DNA of 64,000 nucleotides from Paraspadella gotoi (Eukaryota; Chaetognatha), in contig JBJCIZ010000810.1 in assembly GCA_051294375.1 (NCBI GenBank), forward strand, positions 80,472 through 144,471, read 5' to 3'. The notes under the pieces are model-generated. The model was not told the origin of the DNA and did not search any database. It saw nothing but the letters and a program-made list of their open reading frames with translations. Of the stretch, positions 32,850 through 43,067 are shown one piece after another; within the stretch, counting starts at the first letter, position 1, and each line of letters starts with the position of its first letter. A program made the translations under genes and the position numbers.

Positions 32850-32994
32850 GTCTTCTGAAGGACGATGTTTAATTGTAACTAATGTTGATCCTTGAAAATA
32901 AAAAAACAAACTCGTTGTCTGAAAATAAACAAAAATTAAACAATTCGCTTAATTCTACTGTAAATAATTTAACAAAATATAAAAGTTAAAAGCA

Positions 32995-33130
32995 TTATCA
33001 AGTAGTCGGACATTTTGGGACAGTTGAGCATGCTGCCGCGCTCGTTATCGTTGGCCGTAAACTCTCCCAGGTGAGGATAGAAGCTGCTGCAAATGCTGTG
33101 GCGGGAATCTTCCTCGATCAACTCGAGTTT
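32995..33130 (-). CDS. Possible exon B with strong coding composition
   Basis: Minus strand. A good acceptor (CTCACCTCTCCTCACCTTCAG) is followed by an open frame reading KLELIEEDSRHSICSSFYPH, then a segment including ERGSMLNCPKMSDYLIM. Third codon positions are mostly G/C while flanking DNA is AT-rich, which supports translation. The spacing of a histidine, LG and the C-P-x-x-x-D-Y-x-I-M phrase recalls the metal-binding region of M12B (ADAM/ADAMTS-like) proteases, but the HExxH motif is absent. No donor site is seen before the stop at about 32957. The plus strand can also be read as an exon ending CTGAAG/GTGAGG, so strand is not certain. Confidence 0.35.
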
Positions 33131-33243
33131 CTGAAGGTGAGGAGAGGTGAGTGGCGAGTGAGAGGAAAAAAATTAGGTCCGTTCAACGTTGTTGCGCCGC
33201 AGCGGTTTCTTTTTTTTTCACGTGGATTTCCCTGCATTGCAAG

Positions 33244-33640
33244 ACCGACCGACCGACCGACCGACCGACCGACCGACGACCGACCGACCGACCGACCGGA
33301 CCGACCGACCGACCGACCGACCGACCGACCGACCGACCGACCGACCGACCGACCGACGAGCCGACCGACCGACCGACGACCGACCGACCGACCGACCGAC
33401 CGACCGATCCGCCGATCCGACCGACCGACACGACCGACCGACCGACCGACCGACCCGACCGACCGACCCGACCGACCGACCGACCGACGACCGACCGACC
33501 GGACCGACCGACCGACCGACCGACCGAACCGACCGACCGACCGACCCGACCGACCGACCGACCGACCGACCGACCGACCGACCGACCGACCGACCGACCG
33601 ACCGACCGACCGACCGACCGACCGACGACCGACGACCGAC
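33244..33640. repeat. (CCGA)n tetranucleotide array, about 400 bp
   Basis: GACC units with occasional missing or added bases (GACGACC, GGACC, GATCC). All six frames are open, which gives Asp-Arg-Pro-Thr and Ser-Val-Gly-Arg repeat readings of up to 245 codons; none is a real gene. The interruptions may be real or sequencing error. Confidence 0.97.
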
Positions 33641-33644
33641 CTCG

Positions 33645-33694
33645 AAAAGTGAATTATAGAGTTGCTCAAAGAGTTCTCGTGACGCAACTAAAAA
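33645..33694. repeat. Second copy of the 30.8 kb hairpin repeat, inverted
   Basis: Reverse complement of this stretch begins TTTTAGTTGCGTCACGAG and continues to GAGCAACTCT, matching TTTTAGTTGCGCCGCGAG and GAGCAACTCT at 30819-30857. The stem is mostly lost here. Confidence 0.55.
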
Positions 33695-33764
33695 TAAGTG
33701 AGCGGCAGAAAGAGAGAGTTATTAAAGATAACAAGAGAAGAAGAGATGGAGAGAGAGAGAGAGA

Positions 33765-33789
33765 NNNNNNNNNNNNNNNNNNNNNNNNN
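33765..33789. other. Assembly gap, 25 N
   Basis: Default-size gap after a (GA)n run, directly before the segment duplicated from 23.9 kb. The junction of the segmental copy is therefore an assembly join and not a sequenced breakpoint. Confidence 0.97.
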
Positions 33790-33859
33790 TATTATTTTCT
33801 TAAATTATATTATTTTCTTCCTTATTTTAATTCAGTTGCTGCCTCTTCTGAACCATTTA

Positions 33860-34435
33860 TAAACGAGTTCCAGAGCTCTGGATGTTGATTGTACAAGCTG
33901 CCTCCAGCGGTGTCCTAGTTTCTCTCTTTCTCTATCTCTGTCTCCTCTCTGTCTCTCTCTCTCTGTCTCTGTCTCTCTCCTCTCTCGTACGATCTCTTGC
34001 GGTGATCGTTTTATTGAAAAAATTTTGAATTATTTTTTTCCTTTTAAAACTTTTATTATCGCCATTTATTCCAGCGATTTTTTCTAATTGCAAAATCCCA
34101 AATTTTACATCCGAGATTTCGTGATTTATTCTCTTTCTTTCTATCTCTCTCTCTCTTTCTCTCATACACGCATTTGTTTGTTTTATTTATGATGAATGAT
34201 GATTATTTAATGATGCGTCCATAATGAATCATCATCAATGATGCAATGGATCTAATCAATCGTATCAATGAAATGACTATCATACGCATCAATCATTTGG
34301 TTATTATACATCAATCATTTTGGTTATCATCACATCGATCATTTGCTTATCATCGCCATTTAGGCGAGATCCTATTCTTTTAAGATTTTTTCTAATACTT
34401 TCGGCCAAGGGACTTTTTCCTCAATAAACATTATC
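33860..34435 (+). repeat. Dispersed repeat B, copy 3
   Basis: Same order of blocks as 23990-24548, with more indels. The ATCAATCATTTGGTTAT minisatellite is at about 34255-34350. Confidence 0.8.
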
Positions 34436-34823
34436 GTTGCGATATGCATTCTTCTTCAGGTTTCAGTATTAGAGAATTTTGGTTTAGAATTATGTTGTCA
34501 TTAGTAGAGAGTGTGGACACGACCGGAAAGCGTAAGCGCACACTGTGGAAGGGAGCCGATTTTGAAGAACCCGAAAACCGGAGCGAATAGAAAAATTGAG
34601 AATAAAGGATTCGACCCGGAAGCTGATAATAACCCTGCGTGTTTCGCTTCCTGGTCATTTGTTTTTATTGGTGTTAGAAATGAAAGGTATTTAATGTATT
34701 AAAATCTTTGGCAACCCCCTGCTCTTTCTTGATTTTTCTTTTAAAATTTGTTTTTAATATTTATTTTCAACATTTAAAAATTTTTTCTAATTTTTTTATT
34801 CAATTTTTCTTATTCTCTTCTTT

Positions 34824-35082
34824 TGGTGACAACAACAACGACAACAACAACAACCTTAACGACTCTTAAACTTACCTAAATCGTGACCTACGACTTAAGG
34901 TCAAATAGTTAATTGACCACTAGATTCGTTTCGACTCTTATTGTTATTTTTACTATTGTCTTTTCTCTTTTTGTTATTGTCGTTTTTCTCTCTGAAAATG
35001 ATTTTGATCATTACATGTTGTAAATAAATTCGTGAAACGTCTTCTTATTTTCTTCTTTAAATTCCTATCAAGTCATTTACCA
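34824..35082 (+). repeat. 5' LTR of the truncated second element copy
   Basis: 259 bp, TGGTGACAACAAC to CATTTACCA. It agrees with the 3' LTR of the first element at the sites where the first 5' LTR deviates. A primer site TGGTAAGCCCGACG follows at 35086. There is no matching 3' LTR. Confidence 0.9.
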
Positions 35083-35181
35083 AAGTGGTAAGCCCGACGA
35101 AAACCAAGCAAAAGAACACGCAACCTTCTATCAAAAACTAATTAAAGACTGCTCTCTTCACGAATCTCTAACGCCATCGAC

Positions 35182-36540
35182 ATGGAAGAGCGCGCCCGTA
35201 GTGGCTCCGGCCGCGGTCGCGTCGCGACTGCTCCCGACGCCCCCGGACATGTTGGACACTCTGGCGGCCCACCCGCTGGCGCCGTTCGCCCCCTGATGCC
35301 TGGACCCCGGCGCTGGACTCCACATGCAAAACCTTGTCGCCGGCGCCGAAAACCGTCTCGCTGGCCACCTCGAGTTGCTCCTCCAAGCTGCTCTGGCCCC
35401 AATCACCATTGGCCTTCAATCCCTCCGCGAAGAAGTCACACGATCTAGGCGCAGACCTTCCGCAAGCACTGCCGTCGCCTCGCCCGTGCAACGGCACCAA
35501 AACGCCCTCGCCTAGAAATACCGGCGGCGACGCCGCGTCTGTCCCAGGGCGCCGCGCTGCTCCTTCCATGCTGCCAACTGGAACTTCCCCAGTTGTCTCA
35601 ATGCCTGGAACGCCGGGTACTTGCCGCCCCAATCCACATCGGCGCCGCGCTTCCGCGCCCACCCAAAATGTTCCAGCTGCCAACCGCGAGTCTATGGATA
35701 CATCGGAACGCATTTCACCTTCCCAACTTTCCCAGTGCCCCCGCCTCCACCTCCGCCCCGCCCACGCACGCCAAAGCTCCCACCGTTTGATCCAGCCAAT
35801 GTCAAGATCTGGATAGCTGCTTCAGAAGCGGCGTTTGGCGTCGCTGGCGTCGACGACACCCACGCCAAAGCTAGTCATGTTTTCGCGACTATCCCTTCTG
35901 AGCATCAGGTCCTATTCGAGGACCTCTACCAACCTGGCCGTCGCCCTACATTCGAGACTGTCAAAGAAAGGCTTTTCTCACTCTTTGGTGAGAAGAAGAG
36001 GCAACTCGCGGCCCGCGCTCTCAAACCCCAACCTCTCAATGGACGAACCCCATCTCAGCTCGCCACCATATTGGAATCGACTTTCCGTGAACTCGACATG
36101 CAAACTCTCTTCAAAGAAATGTTGGCAAACGCCCTTCCTCCTCATGTAAGAAGCGTCGCCATTACTGACTCAAACTCCCTCAAAGATGCTGCTGAAGCCG
36201 CTGACGCGTTTTACGACAACGCCGTAATCTCGTTGTCAAACCTCCTAACAGCTCAATCACCTCGGTGCATGCTGTATGGCCGACACCGAAACCAGCGAGG
36301 ACCACCACGACGACGATGAACTCCCACGCTCATACGCTGAAGTATGTGCCATTGGTGCCTCAGCTCGTTCATCTCTGCGCAACGACCGAAAGCGTGTCCG
36401 CATCAACAAACCCTCAATGCAACGAAGTGCCCGAAATCCAGACGCTCCAGCGGCACACTCTGCTGGTTCCACTGGCAATTTGGAGATGAGGCCAGGAAGT
36501 GTCGTAACCATGCAGCCGGGGAAACGAGAGAGCCGGCGGC
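35182..36540 (+). pseudogene. gag of second copy, frameshifted
   Basis: The same product as at 25289. Here the start codon is 35182, and one frame (35621-36319, 232 codons) is open through the whole capsid-like region (LPPFDPANVKIWIAASEAAF onward), which is split in copy 1. The CHCC box is at about 36455-36515 in another frame (LCWFHWQFGDEARKC). That each copy is open where the other is broken suggests the real gag is less damaged than either reading. No joined protein is given. Confidence 0.85.
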
Positions 36541-37073
36541 CGGAAGTAAGCGCTGCCGCCGGCGAAATCGAAAACCTGCTTCACGTCCGCGATAACGCCA
36601 ACGGCCTCACATGGCTAGTGGATACGGGCGCCAGCGTCTCTCTCGTCGCTCCAAACTCTGCAGAGCAAACATTGGACCAACCGCCACGCCCCTCCATGCC
36701 GCCAACGGGTTCCCATTCCATGTTAGGCCACCGAAAGATGACGATTCGATTAGGTCGACGCAAATTCACATGGGATTTCGTTATCGCAGATGTCTCTACG
36801 CCCATCTTAGGAAACGACTTCCTGATGGAGTACGACCTCGCGCCTTTCCCGAAAATGAAGGTGTTGGTCGACTGCAAAGATTTTTCACTGTCCCGGAAAA
36901 ATTCGCCAAGGGCGCCCATTTCGTGTAAACACCGTTCACAATGTCTACACCCAGATGCTCGATGCACGGCCAGGACTGACAACGCCCTCCTTCGACCCAT
37001 CAACCCCCAACACGGAGTTGAACACTTCATACCTACGGAGGGACCACCAGTTCACGCACAAGCCCGCCGTTAG
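36276..37073 (+). pseudogene. Protease region of second copy (265 open codons)
   Basis: The frame holds LLHVRDNANGLTWLVDTGAS, the retropepsin active site with a regular D-T-G-A, then GRRKFTWDFVIADVSTPILG and LGNDFLMEYDLAPF. The upstream part of this frame is the gag tail in a shifted frame. In an intact element this would be part of a Gag-Pol or Pol polyprotein. The first methionine is unlikely to be a true start. Confidence 0.8.
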
Positions 37074-37934
37074 CCCACAAAAGCTCGGGCGGTAAAAGCC
37101 GAGTTTGAAAAGCTGGAGAAGCTGGGCATCATCAGGCGGAGTCGCAGTGCTTGGGCTTCTCCCCTCATGTCGTAAGAAGCCCGATGGCAGCCTGCGAGCA
37201 TGCGGTGACTATCGGCGTCTCAACACTGTCACCAAAGATGACCGATACCCAATAAGGCACATCGCCGACTTCAACGCCAGATTGCGGGCAAAAAGGTCTT
37301 TTCAAAAATTGATCTTTTCAAGGGGTACCATCAAATCCCCGTCCACCCAGCTCACGTTAAGAAGACGGCCATCATCACACCATTGGATCATGGGAATACC
37401 TCCGCACCCCATTCGGCCTCAAAAATGCAGCACAGGATTTCCAACGCATGATGGATGCAATCCTGCAGGGCATCCCTCATGTGTTTGTATACTTAGACGA
37501 CATTCTCGTTGCTTCCGCATCACAGGAGCAACACATAGAGGATGTCAAACGAGTCTTCGATGCCCTCGAAAAAAACGGCCTCATAGTGAACAGGGCAAAG
37601 TGTGTTTTTGGCGCCTCATCACTGGAGTTCCTTGGATACCAAGTTGATGCCCGCGGGTAAAGCCATTGCCATCTCGCGTTGCTGACATCCGCAATTTTCC
37701 GACCCCAACGACCATTAAGGAACTCCAGCGTTTCCTCGAGTCCTGAACTATTACAGACTTCATGCGCCATGCGCCCACATCCTCGAGCCCCTCTACGACT
37801 CACTCCGAGGCAAGCCAAACGACTGCAATGGACAGAAAAACATGAGCGGCATTCCAGGCAGCCAAAAACCTCCTCGCAGACGCCACCCTTCTTGTGCACC
37901 CAATCGACGGCGCGCCGCTTGCCCTAAGGTCGAT
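37074..37934 (+). pseudogene. RT and start of RNase H, second copy, frameshifted and truncated
   Basis: CGDYRRLNTVTKDDRYPI lies in one frame (37105-37647) and MDAILQGIPHVFVYLDDILV in another (37448-37660). Several one-base losses relative to 27300-28040 break the frame. It ends abruptly in RNase H before its first catalytic aspartate region is complete. RNase H remainder, integrase and 3' LTR are missing. Confidence 0.88.
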
Positions 37935-38199
37935 TAATTAATTGAATAAAAATAAATTATTTAATTAATTACATATTATTAATTAAAATAATACTTGTAC
38001 TTTGTGAGCCGTAGTACAGTAGTGGTCAATAAGAATGACCTGTTTTTACCCATCTTGTTATGGATGACCTTTTCTCAGCCAATGTAAATACTAGTTGTTG
38101 TTATTGATTTTTATCATTTTTACTTTTTTACTGTTTTTGACAATACCAGGTTTTCTTTATCACAAAAAACACGCCTCAAATTTTTTTATAAATTTGTTT
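37935..38199. other. AT-rich junction DNA
   Basis: Begins ATTAATTGAATAAAAATAAA straight after the truncated RT. No feature is recognised before the start of the 7.5 kb duplicated segment. Confidence 0.5.
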
Positions 38200-38329
38200 T
38201 GAGTCACCGCAAAACATTATAAAAATATTTCAATTAATTAATTTAGAGAAAGCAAAGAATTTTGAATTTGTAACAACGATTTTTAATTAATAGTTGGACA
38301 TGTTTCGGTTTGTTTACTTCAAGCCTTCA

Positions 38330-38570
38330 TCAGCATATGACATTCAATAATAAATTTGTGTAAACGAAGAGTGTGAGAGAGAGAGAGAGAGAGGGTAAAA
38401 TTTTTTCCAACAAAGTGGTGAGAACAGAATAGTGGTCAGATGTGAGGACAGGTTGAAGGTAAGGGCAGATTGTGTGAGTTGTGAAAAGAAGAAACTTGTT
38501 AAAGAGAGGAGAGAGAGTGAGAGAGAGAGAGAGAGAGAGAAACAAAACAACAGGGATAAATAAATAATAA
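38330..38570. repeat. (GA)n-rich tract
   Basis: Two GAGAGA runs (38377-38392 and 38505-38540) within a purine-rich block. Minus-strand frames of up to 112 codons (Ser/Leu/Phe-rich) come from it and are not genes. Confidence 0.8.
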
Positions 38571-38599
38571 AGATACATTTTTTGCAATGTCCAACAAAG

Positions 38600-39210
38600 A
38601 TAAAGGAGTTTAATTAATTGAATAATTAATGATGGCAACCACGACAATGATAATACCGACGATGACAAATTGATTGCTTAATTTTTTGATTGATTGATTG
38701 AATATTTGATTAATTGATTGAATAATTAATTAACTGATCAGTTCTGGCACTGTTAGCTCAAACTTGTTTGTTTTTTGTCTTTTCATTATGACAAAAGAAA
38801 TGACTACCCTGATGATGATTATGATGACAACAAGGATAGCACCATTATGATTAATTGAATGATTGATTGATCAAAATAAAATAAATTCATATCAGGCCTG
38901 TTAATTTTTAGGTCTTTTTGTCAGGTCACTGACCAGGACAAAAGCAACAAACGATGTTGGAGATGACAATGATAATACTGACATTGTTTAATTGATTGAT
39001 TAATTAATTGATTAATTAATTAATTGATTCTTTTAATAATTTATTGATAAATAAATTTATTAATTAGTTGATTGATAAATAATTGATTATTTAATTGATT
39101 GATTGATAAAAAAATTGATTCATTAATTTTTTAAGTGATTTTGATTGATTAGTTGTTTAGTTAATTAATTGATTGATTAATTAATTGATTAATTGAATAA
39201 TTAATGCAGC
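38600..39210. repeat. TTGATTGATTAATTAA low-complexity block
   Basis: Dense ATTGATT and TTAATTAA words over about 600 bp, with a palindromic GGTCAGGTCACTGACC near 38921. No gene. Confidence 0.85.
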
Positions 39211-39410
39211 TTATATTTATATCTAATAAAAAAGAAAAAAGCAAATAGGGAAAAAGGTTTTTTGTTTTTTTTTTTCATTTAAACTCATTTCCACTCGAAC
39301 GATTCTTACAATCTTACAAATCTTACAATTTTTCATAGTAAAAATTTCACTTGTTAATTGTTACCAAAAAAGATTGTTTAAAATTATAAATAATAACAAA
39401 TGTAAAATTT

Positions 39411-39700
39411 CTAAAGAAAGGAAGCGATGTGCACTCGAAACCGAAAGCGATCCGGGCTAAAAAAGTAAGGATTGCACCTGAAAACGGGAGCGGGAGGGGT
39501 CTTGGAAGCGCCGGATTGCAGCGGCGGAAAAATCGATCGCTTCCACATCTCTGGTTTGAACGCCGTTAGAACGCTTGTGATGGCCTTCATCACACATCTC
39601 TTTGCGAGGCTTTCATGGACGAACAAAGCTTCCGGAAAAGTCCGGATTATGCGATGTGGATGGCGATGACGAAGACAACTTCATCGTCCTTCACAAAAAA
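39411..39700 (-). other. GC-richer block with open minus frame, unidentified
   Basis: Open on the minus strand for 71 codons here and 97 codons in copy B (47067-47360). Both end HIASFL and contain a PPLQ-GASK phrase. The copies disagree in frame in several places. No domain is recognised. It may be the remains of a gene or transposon. Confidence 0.3.
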
Positions 39701-39799
39701 AGTTAAATTCCCTTGATAATTTACGAGTTCTTATTTCTGCTCAGTTGAAGTTTTTGCAGAGGTATCAAACTCAAACAAAATTGGATCGACGACTCGAGT

Positions 39800-40065
39800 A
39801 AAATACGCCTGAAGCAGAATGGAACTCTCTCATTGGCCAGGAGACAAATGGCACCAGCCAATGATAGGATAGGCTTCCATCCGCCAAGGATTTCTGCCCT
39901 TACCTCCGATCCGATGGCACTGTATAAATTGGCACCAAAATTATATTGATTCACTCTGAATAGAAATTGACACCGTCTTTTTTACTGTCTATTTTCTGAG
40001 AATAAAATTCCACTTTAGTCTCTAACTGGGTCTGACTGGGTCTAACTGGGTCTGACGTCTAGCAA
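39800..40065 (+). promoter_or_regulatory. LTR-like promoter block: CCAAT, TATA, AATAAA, 10 bp repeat
   Basis: TCATTGGCC (39831) and AGCCAATGA (39857) are opposed CCAAT boxes. CTGTATAAATTGG (39929) is a TATA box, and GAGAATAAAATTCC follows about 70 bases later (39997). Then CTGACTGGGTCTAACTGGGT repeats a 10-11 bp unit three to four times. Closely spaced TATA and AATAAA is the usual U3-R layout of LTRs, so a solo LTR is possible. Copy B has the same order at 47500-47730. Confidence 0.4.
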
Positions 40066-41600
40066 AAACGGAAAGGAATGGGAAGAGAATAAATGTATTT
40101 GGAAATTGGGATCTATACTTATATCGAAAATGTATATAATGGTCCAAAAAAATTGAGAGAGAAAGATTCTGAGAGAAAGGAGAGATGGACTGAACGTAAA
40201 CTTGAACGCGACCCTGAATCCCCGTGAGGAGATGAGGAGGGAGGAGTAAAAGAGAGAGAAGAGGAACTGCAGACTCGCGTCGTTCTACCGTCCTTCGATT
40301 CTGTTGGTTTCATATCGAATCCCTGTCTATTCTTAAACCTCTTGTCACCAGTGAAATCGTCCTCGCAACAAATATCTACACAAATGATGTGATTAATAAT
40401 GAAAATTATTAAAGGATTTAAAGTATTATCCTTCACGTCATTCAGGAAAAAATTATTTTATTAAAATTTTAGTACAGATCAGGGAAGATTTTATTTATAA
40501 ACTTTGCTGAGGTTGAATCGATGTTTTACCAAGAAACGGTTATATTTTTATTCGTTTTTATGACCGAATCACGATCGTCAGTCTGAATTTGTTTCTACGA
40601 GTTTTTAAACCCTGTTTTTTACTGTTTTCTTTCATTAAACATACGTTTTGAAACTCATCGACTCATTTTTGAGGACGCTTGAACGTTAGAATAATTATTC
40701 AGAAAAGAGAGAGAGAGAGAGAGAGAGGGAGAAAGAAAGAGTGAAAGAAGTCGATTGTATGTCCGTAAAATTTTGTTACGGTCAGGGGCTTTATTTATTT
40801 TTTTTCACAGCTTATTCTCTCTTTGATATTGTTCATAAATCTTAATGTATTGCTTTAAATACGTACAATTTCCATTGCTTAACTGAGAACCACTTTAAAA
40901 TAAAATAAACACTAAAATTCGATGGTCACGTGACCAATTCCACCAATCACAGATCGCAATGAAATTCTTTTAAAAATTGTTAAATCTGCATCTGCAGTAG
41001 ATCCTGAATATTTTTTGGGAAATTTTTTTGTCAAATCAAATAAAACTACATTTGGTAAAGGAATCACCGACAGGCAACATATTTTGAAAAATTATATATG
41101 CATATGATCCGCCCTAAATAAACAATCTATTCGAATCCAGCGAAATTATTTCCCTGCGACGTTAGAAGCAGCTGAACTATTCTAATCGTCTTAGCGCCTT
41201 GTCACTCACGTTGTCACGACCTTCGCCACGCTGTGGTGCTACTCCGTGTCATGCAACAGGTCAGGGATTAGAAACGGATTAATAATATAACATTTAAAAT
41301 TTGTTTCATTTTTCAATGTAATTATTTTAATTGGCAAGATAATTTAAAAAAGGCCAGATAAAAGAAAAAAGTTGGCAGTAATTAAAATGATGCTCATTTA
41401 CATTCAAGTTTGAAGGCATAATTTGGTTGATAATATCTAATCAAATCAAAACAAACAAAAATAATAAGGATTCAAATGTTAACCAGATGTGACAAAGTTA
41501 TTTTGAAAAAAACGAATAGTATAAGTTTATCAATTACACAAATATTTATTTAAAAAAAAATATTAATATGCTATTTCCAAGAAATATCGTCTCCTTCCTT
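40066..41600. other. Spacer with (GA)n at 40707-40730
   Basis: The minus frame at 40119-40436 (105 codons) is Ser-rich and not convincing. The rest is AT-rich. No RNA gene was recognised. Confidence 0.5.
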
Positions 41601-41609
41601 CTCCAGTTA

Positions 41610-41670
41610 GTAAATTACGCACAATGTAATAAAACTATTAATTAATTTTATTAGCCTGTGCGTAATTTAC
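41610..41670. repeat. 61 bp hairpin (GTAAATTACGCACA ... TGTGCGTAATTTAC)
   Basis: Outer 14 bp arms (41610-41623, 41657-41670) pair perfectly. After a 3 base internal loop, an inner pair TAATAAAA/TTTTATTA extends the stem. Copy B has the same structure at about 49263-49323. It could be a tiny foldback element. No flanking duplication is clear. Confidence 0.75.
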
Positions 41671-41861
41671 AACTAATCCTCGCCTCCCACCCTCTGTCCT
41701 GACCCCATTCAAACTTACCCCCTCCTCTCTTCTTCTCTCCTTTTCTCAATCTTGTCCTCACCCAAAATCGACCCGCTTTATACTCTCATCGAGGTTAAAC
41801 GTCTCTCTTTCACCCCCCCCCATCCCCAAGTGAGGTTCGAGGGGACGGATTTCCTAGCTTA

Positions 41862-41905
41862 TCGTCGTTGTCGTTGTCGTCGTTGTCGTTGTCGTCGTTG
41901 GTATC
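41862..41905. repeat. GTC/GTT trinucleotide repeat
   Basis: GTCGTTGTCGTCGTTGTCG run, similar to the ones at 5085 and 55880. Copy B is at 49515-49565 with indels. Confidence 0.85.
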
Positions 41906-42219
41906 GTCGTTGCTGCTGTTTTAAATACTTTTATACATTTGTTTTTTCAATATCAATTAATGTTTTTATCGTTTTGTTTATCCCGCTTACCAAATATAAT
42001 ATTTGTTAAACAAAATATATATATATTTTTTATATTTTTTTATAATTGGAGATACTGTTTTAGTTTTAGTCAGATATTTCGACATATATTTTCTATGTCA
42101 TCATCGTTGGTAGAAAAATAACCACTGATGATGACAGGAAATATATGTCAAAATTTCTGGAAATAATCTCTTATTTTTCCTTCTAGCACATTACTCATCT
42201 CCCATTATAAAAATTGTAA

Positions 42220-42660
42220 ACTTCGTGTGCTGGTGATGACGTTGAAAAAAAAATATACTAATAAATATTCCATATTATTCCTGTTGAAACGTAGTAGCTC
42301 TGGCGTATTCCCGCTCGAGCGCCAACGATGGGACCTTCCTCGTCACTTGCGCCATCTAATTATCTTCGATCAGATTCATCTTCTTCGTCGTAATCGTTCG
42401 TCATCGTCATCGACATCTCGTCATATTATTCGTTCGGCCTTTCCTGTCACGCCCCCTCCCCCACCGAGAAATGACCGTAATGAGAAGAATAATTCTTTTT
42501 ACCGTCACTTATTGGTCCACGCTTCCCGCCATCACCCGTTCCAAAGGTCACCTCAAGGAGCGACATCTCCATCTCTCTCCCGCCAAAACGTTTGTGTCCA
42601 AATCGGTGACGAGAAGTCATTCACCGAAGCCTAAATCCATTATGGATCTTCGAAGAGGGA
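42220..42660 (+). other. Open frame without recognised product
   Basis: A 135-codon frame (42227-42634), and a 125-codon frame in copy B (49931-50308), share the peptide HLIIFDQIHLLRRNRSSSSS and end alike. It is Ser/Arg/Pro-rich with no domain, and it relies on TCG/TCA repeats. Agreement between copies is expected from the duplication and is no evidence for coding. Confidence 0.25.
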
Positions 42661-42664
42661 ATGA

Positions 42665-42885
42665 GAAAAGAAAGAGGGGGAAAAAGAGAGAGAGAGAGAA
42701 AATGAGAAGGAAATGAGGGGAAAAAGAAAGAAAGAATGAGAGGAAAAAGAAAGAAAGAATGAGGGGAAAAAGAAAGAAAGAATGAGGGGAAAAAGAAAGA
42801 AAGAATGAGGAGAAGAAGAAAGAAAGAATGAGGGGAAGAAGAAAGAAAAAATGAGGGGAAAAAGAAAGAAAGAAAGAAGGTGTTA
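42665..42885. repeat. Purine minisatellite, unit about 22 bp (GAAAAAGAAAGAAAGAATGAG)
   Basis: About nine units of GGGGAAAAAGAAAGAAAGAA with TGAG or TGAGG. The same unit forms arrays at 43950-44095, 50330-50520, 51580-51712 and 55510-55800. Confidence 0.93.
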
Positions 42886-43067
42886 AGGAGTTTATAATGA
42901 TTTTTATCTGAATTGAGCCCTGACCTTTTATTTTTAATGGCTCAAATATCTGAATTTAAGTTTTAATTGAATGACTCCAATAGTTCTGTTTAAAGCCTCT
43001 AATTGGTTGAATTTTATACATAGAATTTGAATATCTGGTCTCTCATTGGTTATTAATGGTGGCTGTG

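Larger units (their letters stand above)
33790..37934 (+). repeat. Segmental copy of 23.92-28.04 kb (repeat B + 5' LTR + gag-PR-RT)
   Basis: Sequence identity with the first copy runs from repeat B through the DNA upstream of the LTR (including TTGATTTTTCTTTTAAAA and TTTTTCTTATTCTCTTC), the LTR, gag, protease and most of RT. It stops inside RNase H at GCCCTAAGGTCGAT, where AT-rich DNA follows. Because non-element flank is shared, this is a duplicated genomic segment or a duplicated assembly path, not a second insertion. Many single-base indels distinguish it. Confidence 0.9.

Noticed and set aside
33071-33888. Proteins rich in Asp-Arg-Pro-Thr or Ser-Val-Gly-Arg (up to 245 codons)
   Set aside because: Translation of the (CCGA)n tract, which is open in six frames; one frame even runs across the N gap.
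42227-42634. Ser/Arg/Pro-rich 135-codon gene
   Set aside because: The frame depends on TCG/TCA repeats, differs between the duplicate copies at both ends, and has no domain. Kept only as a low-confidence note.
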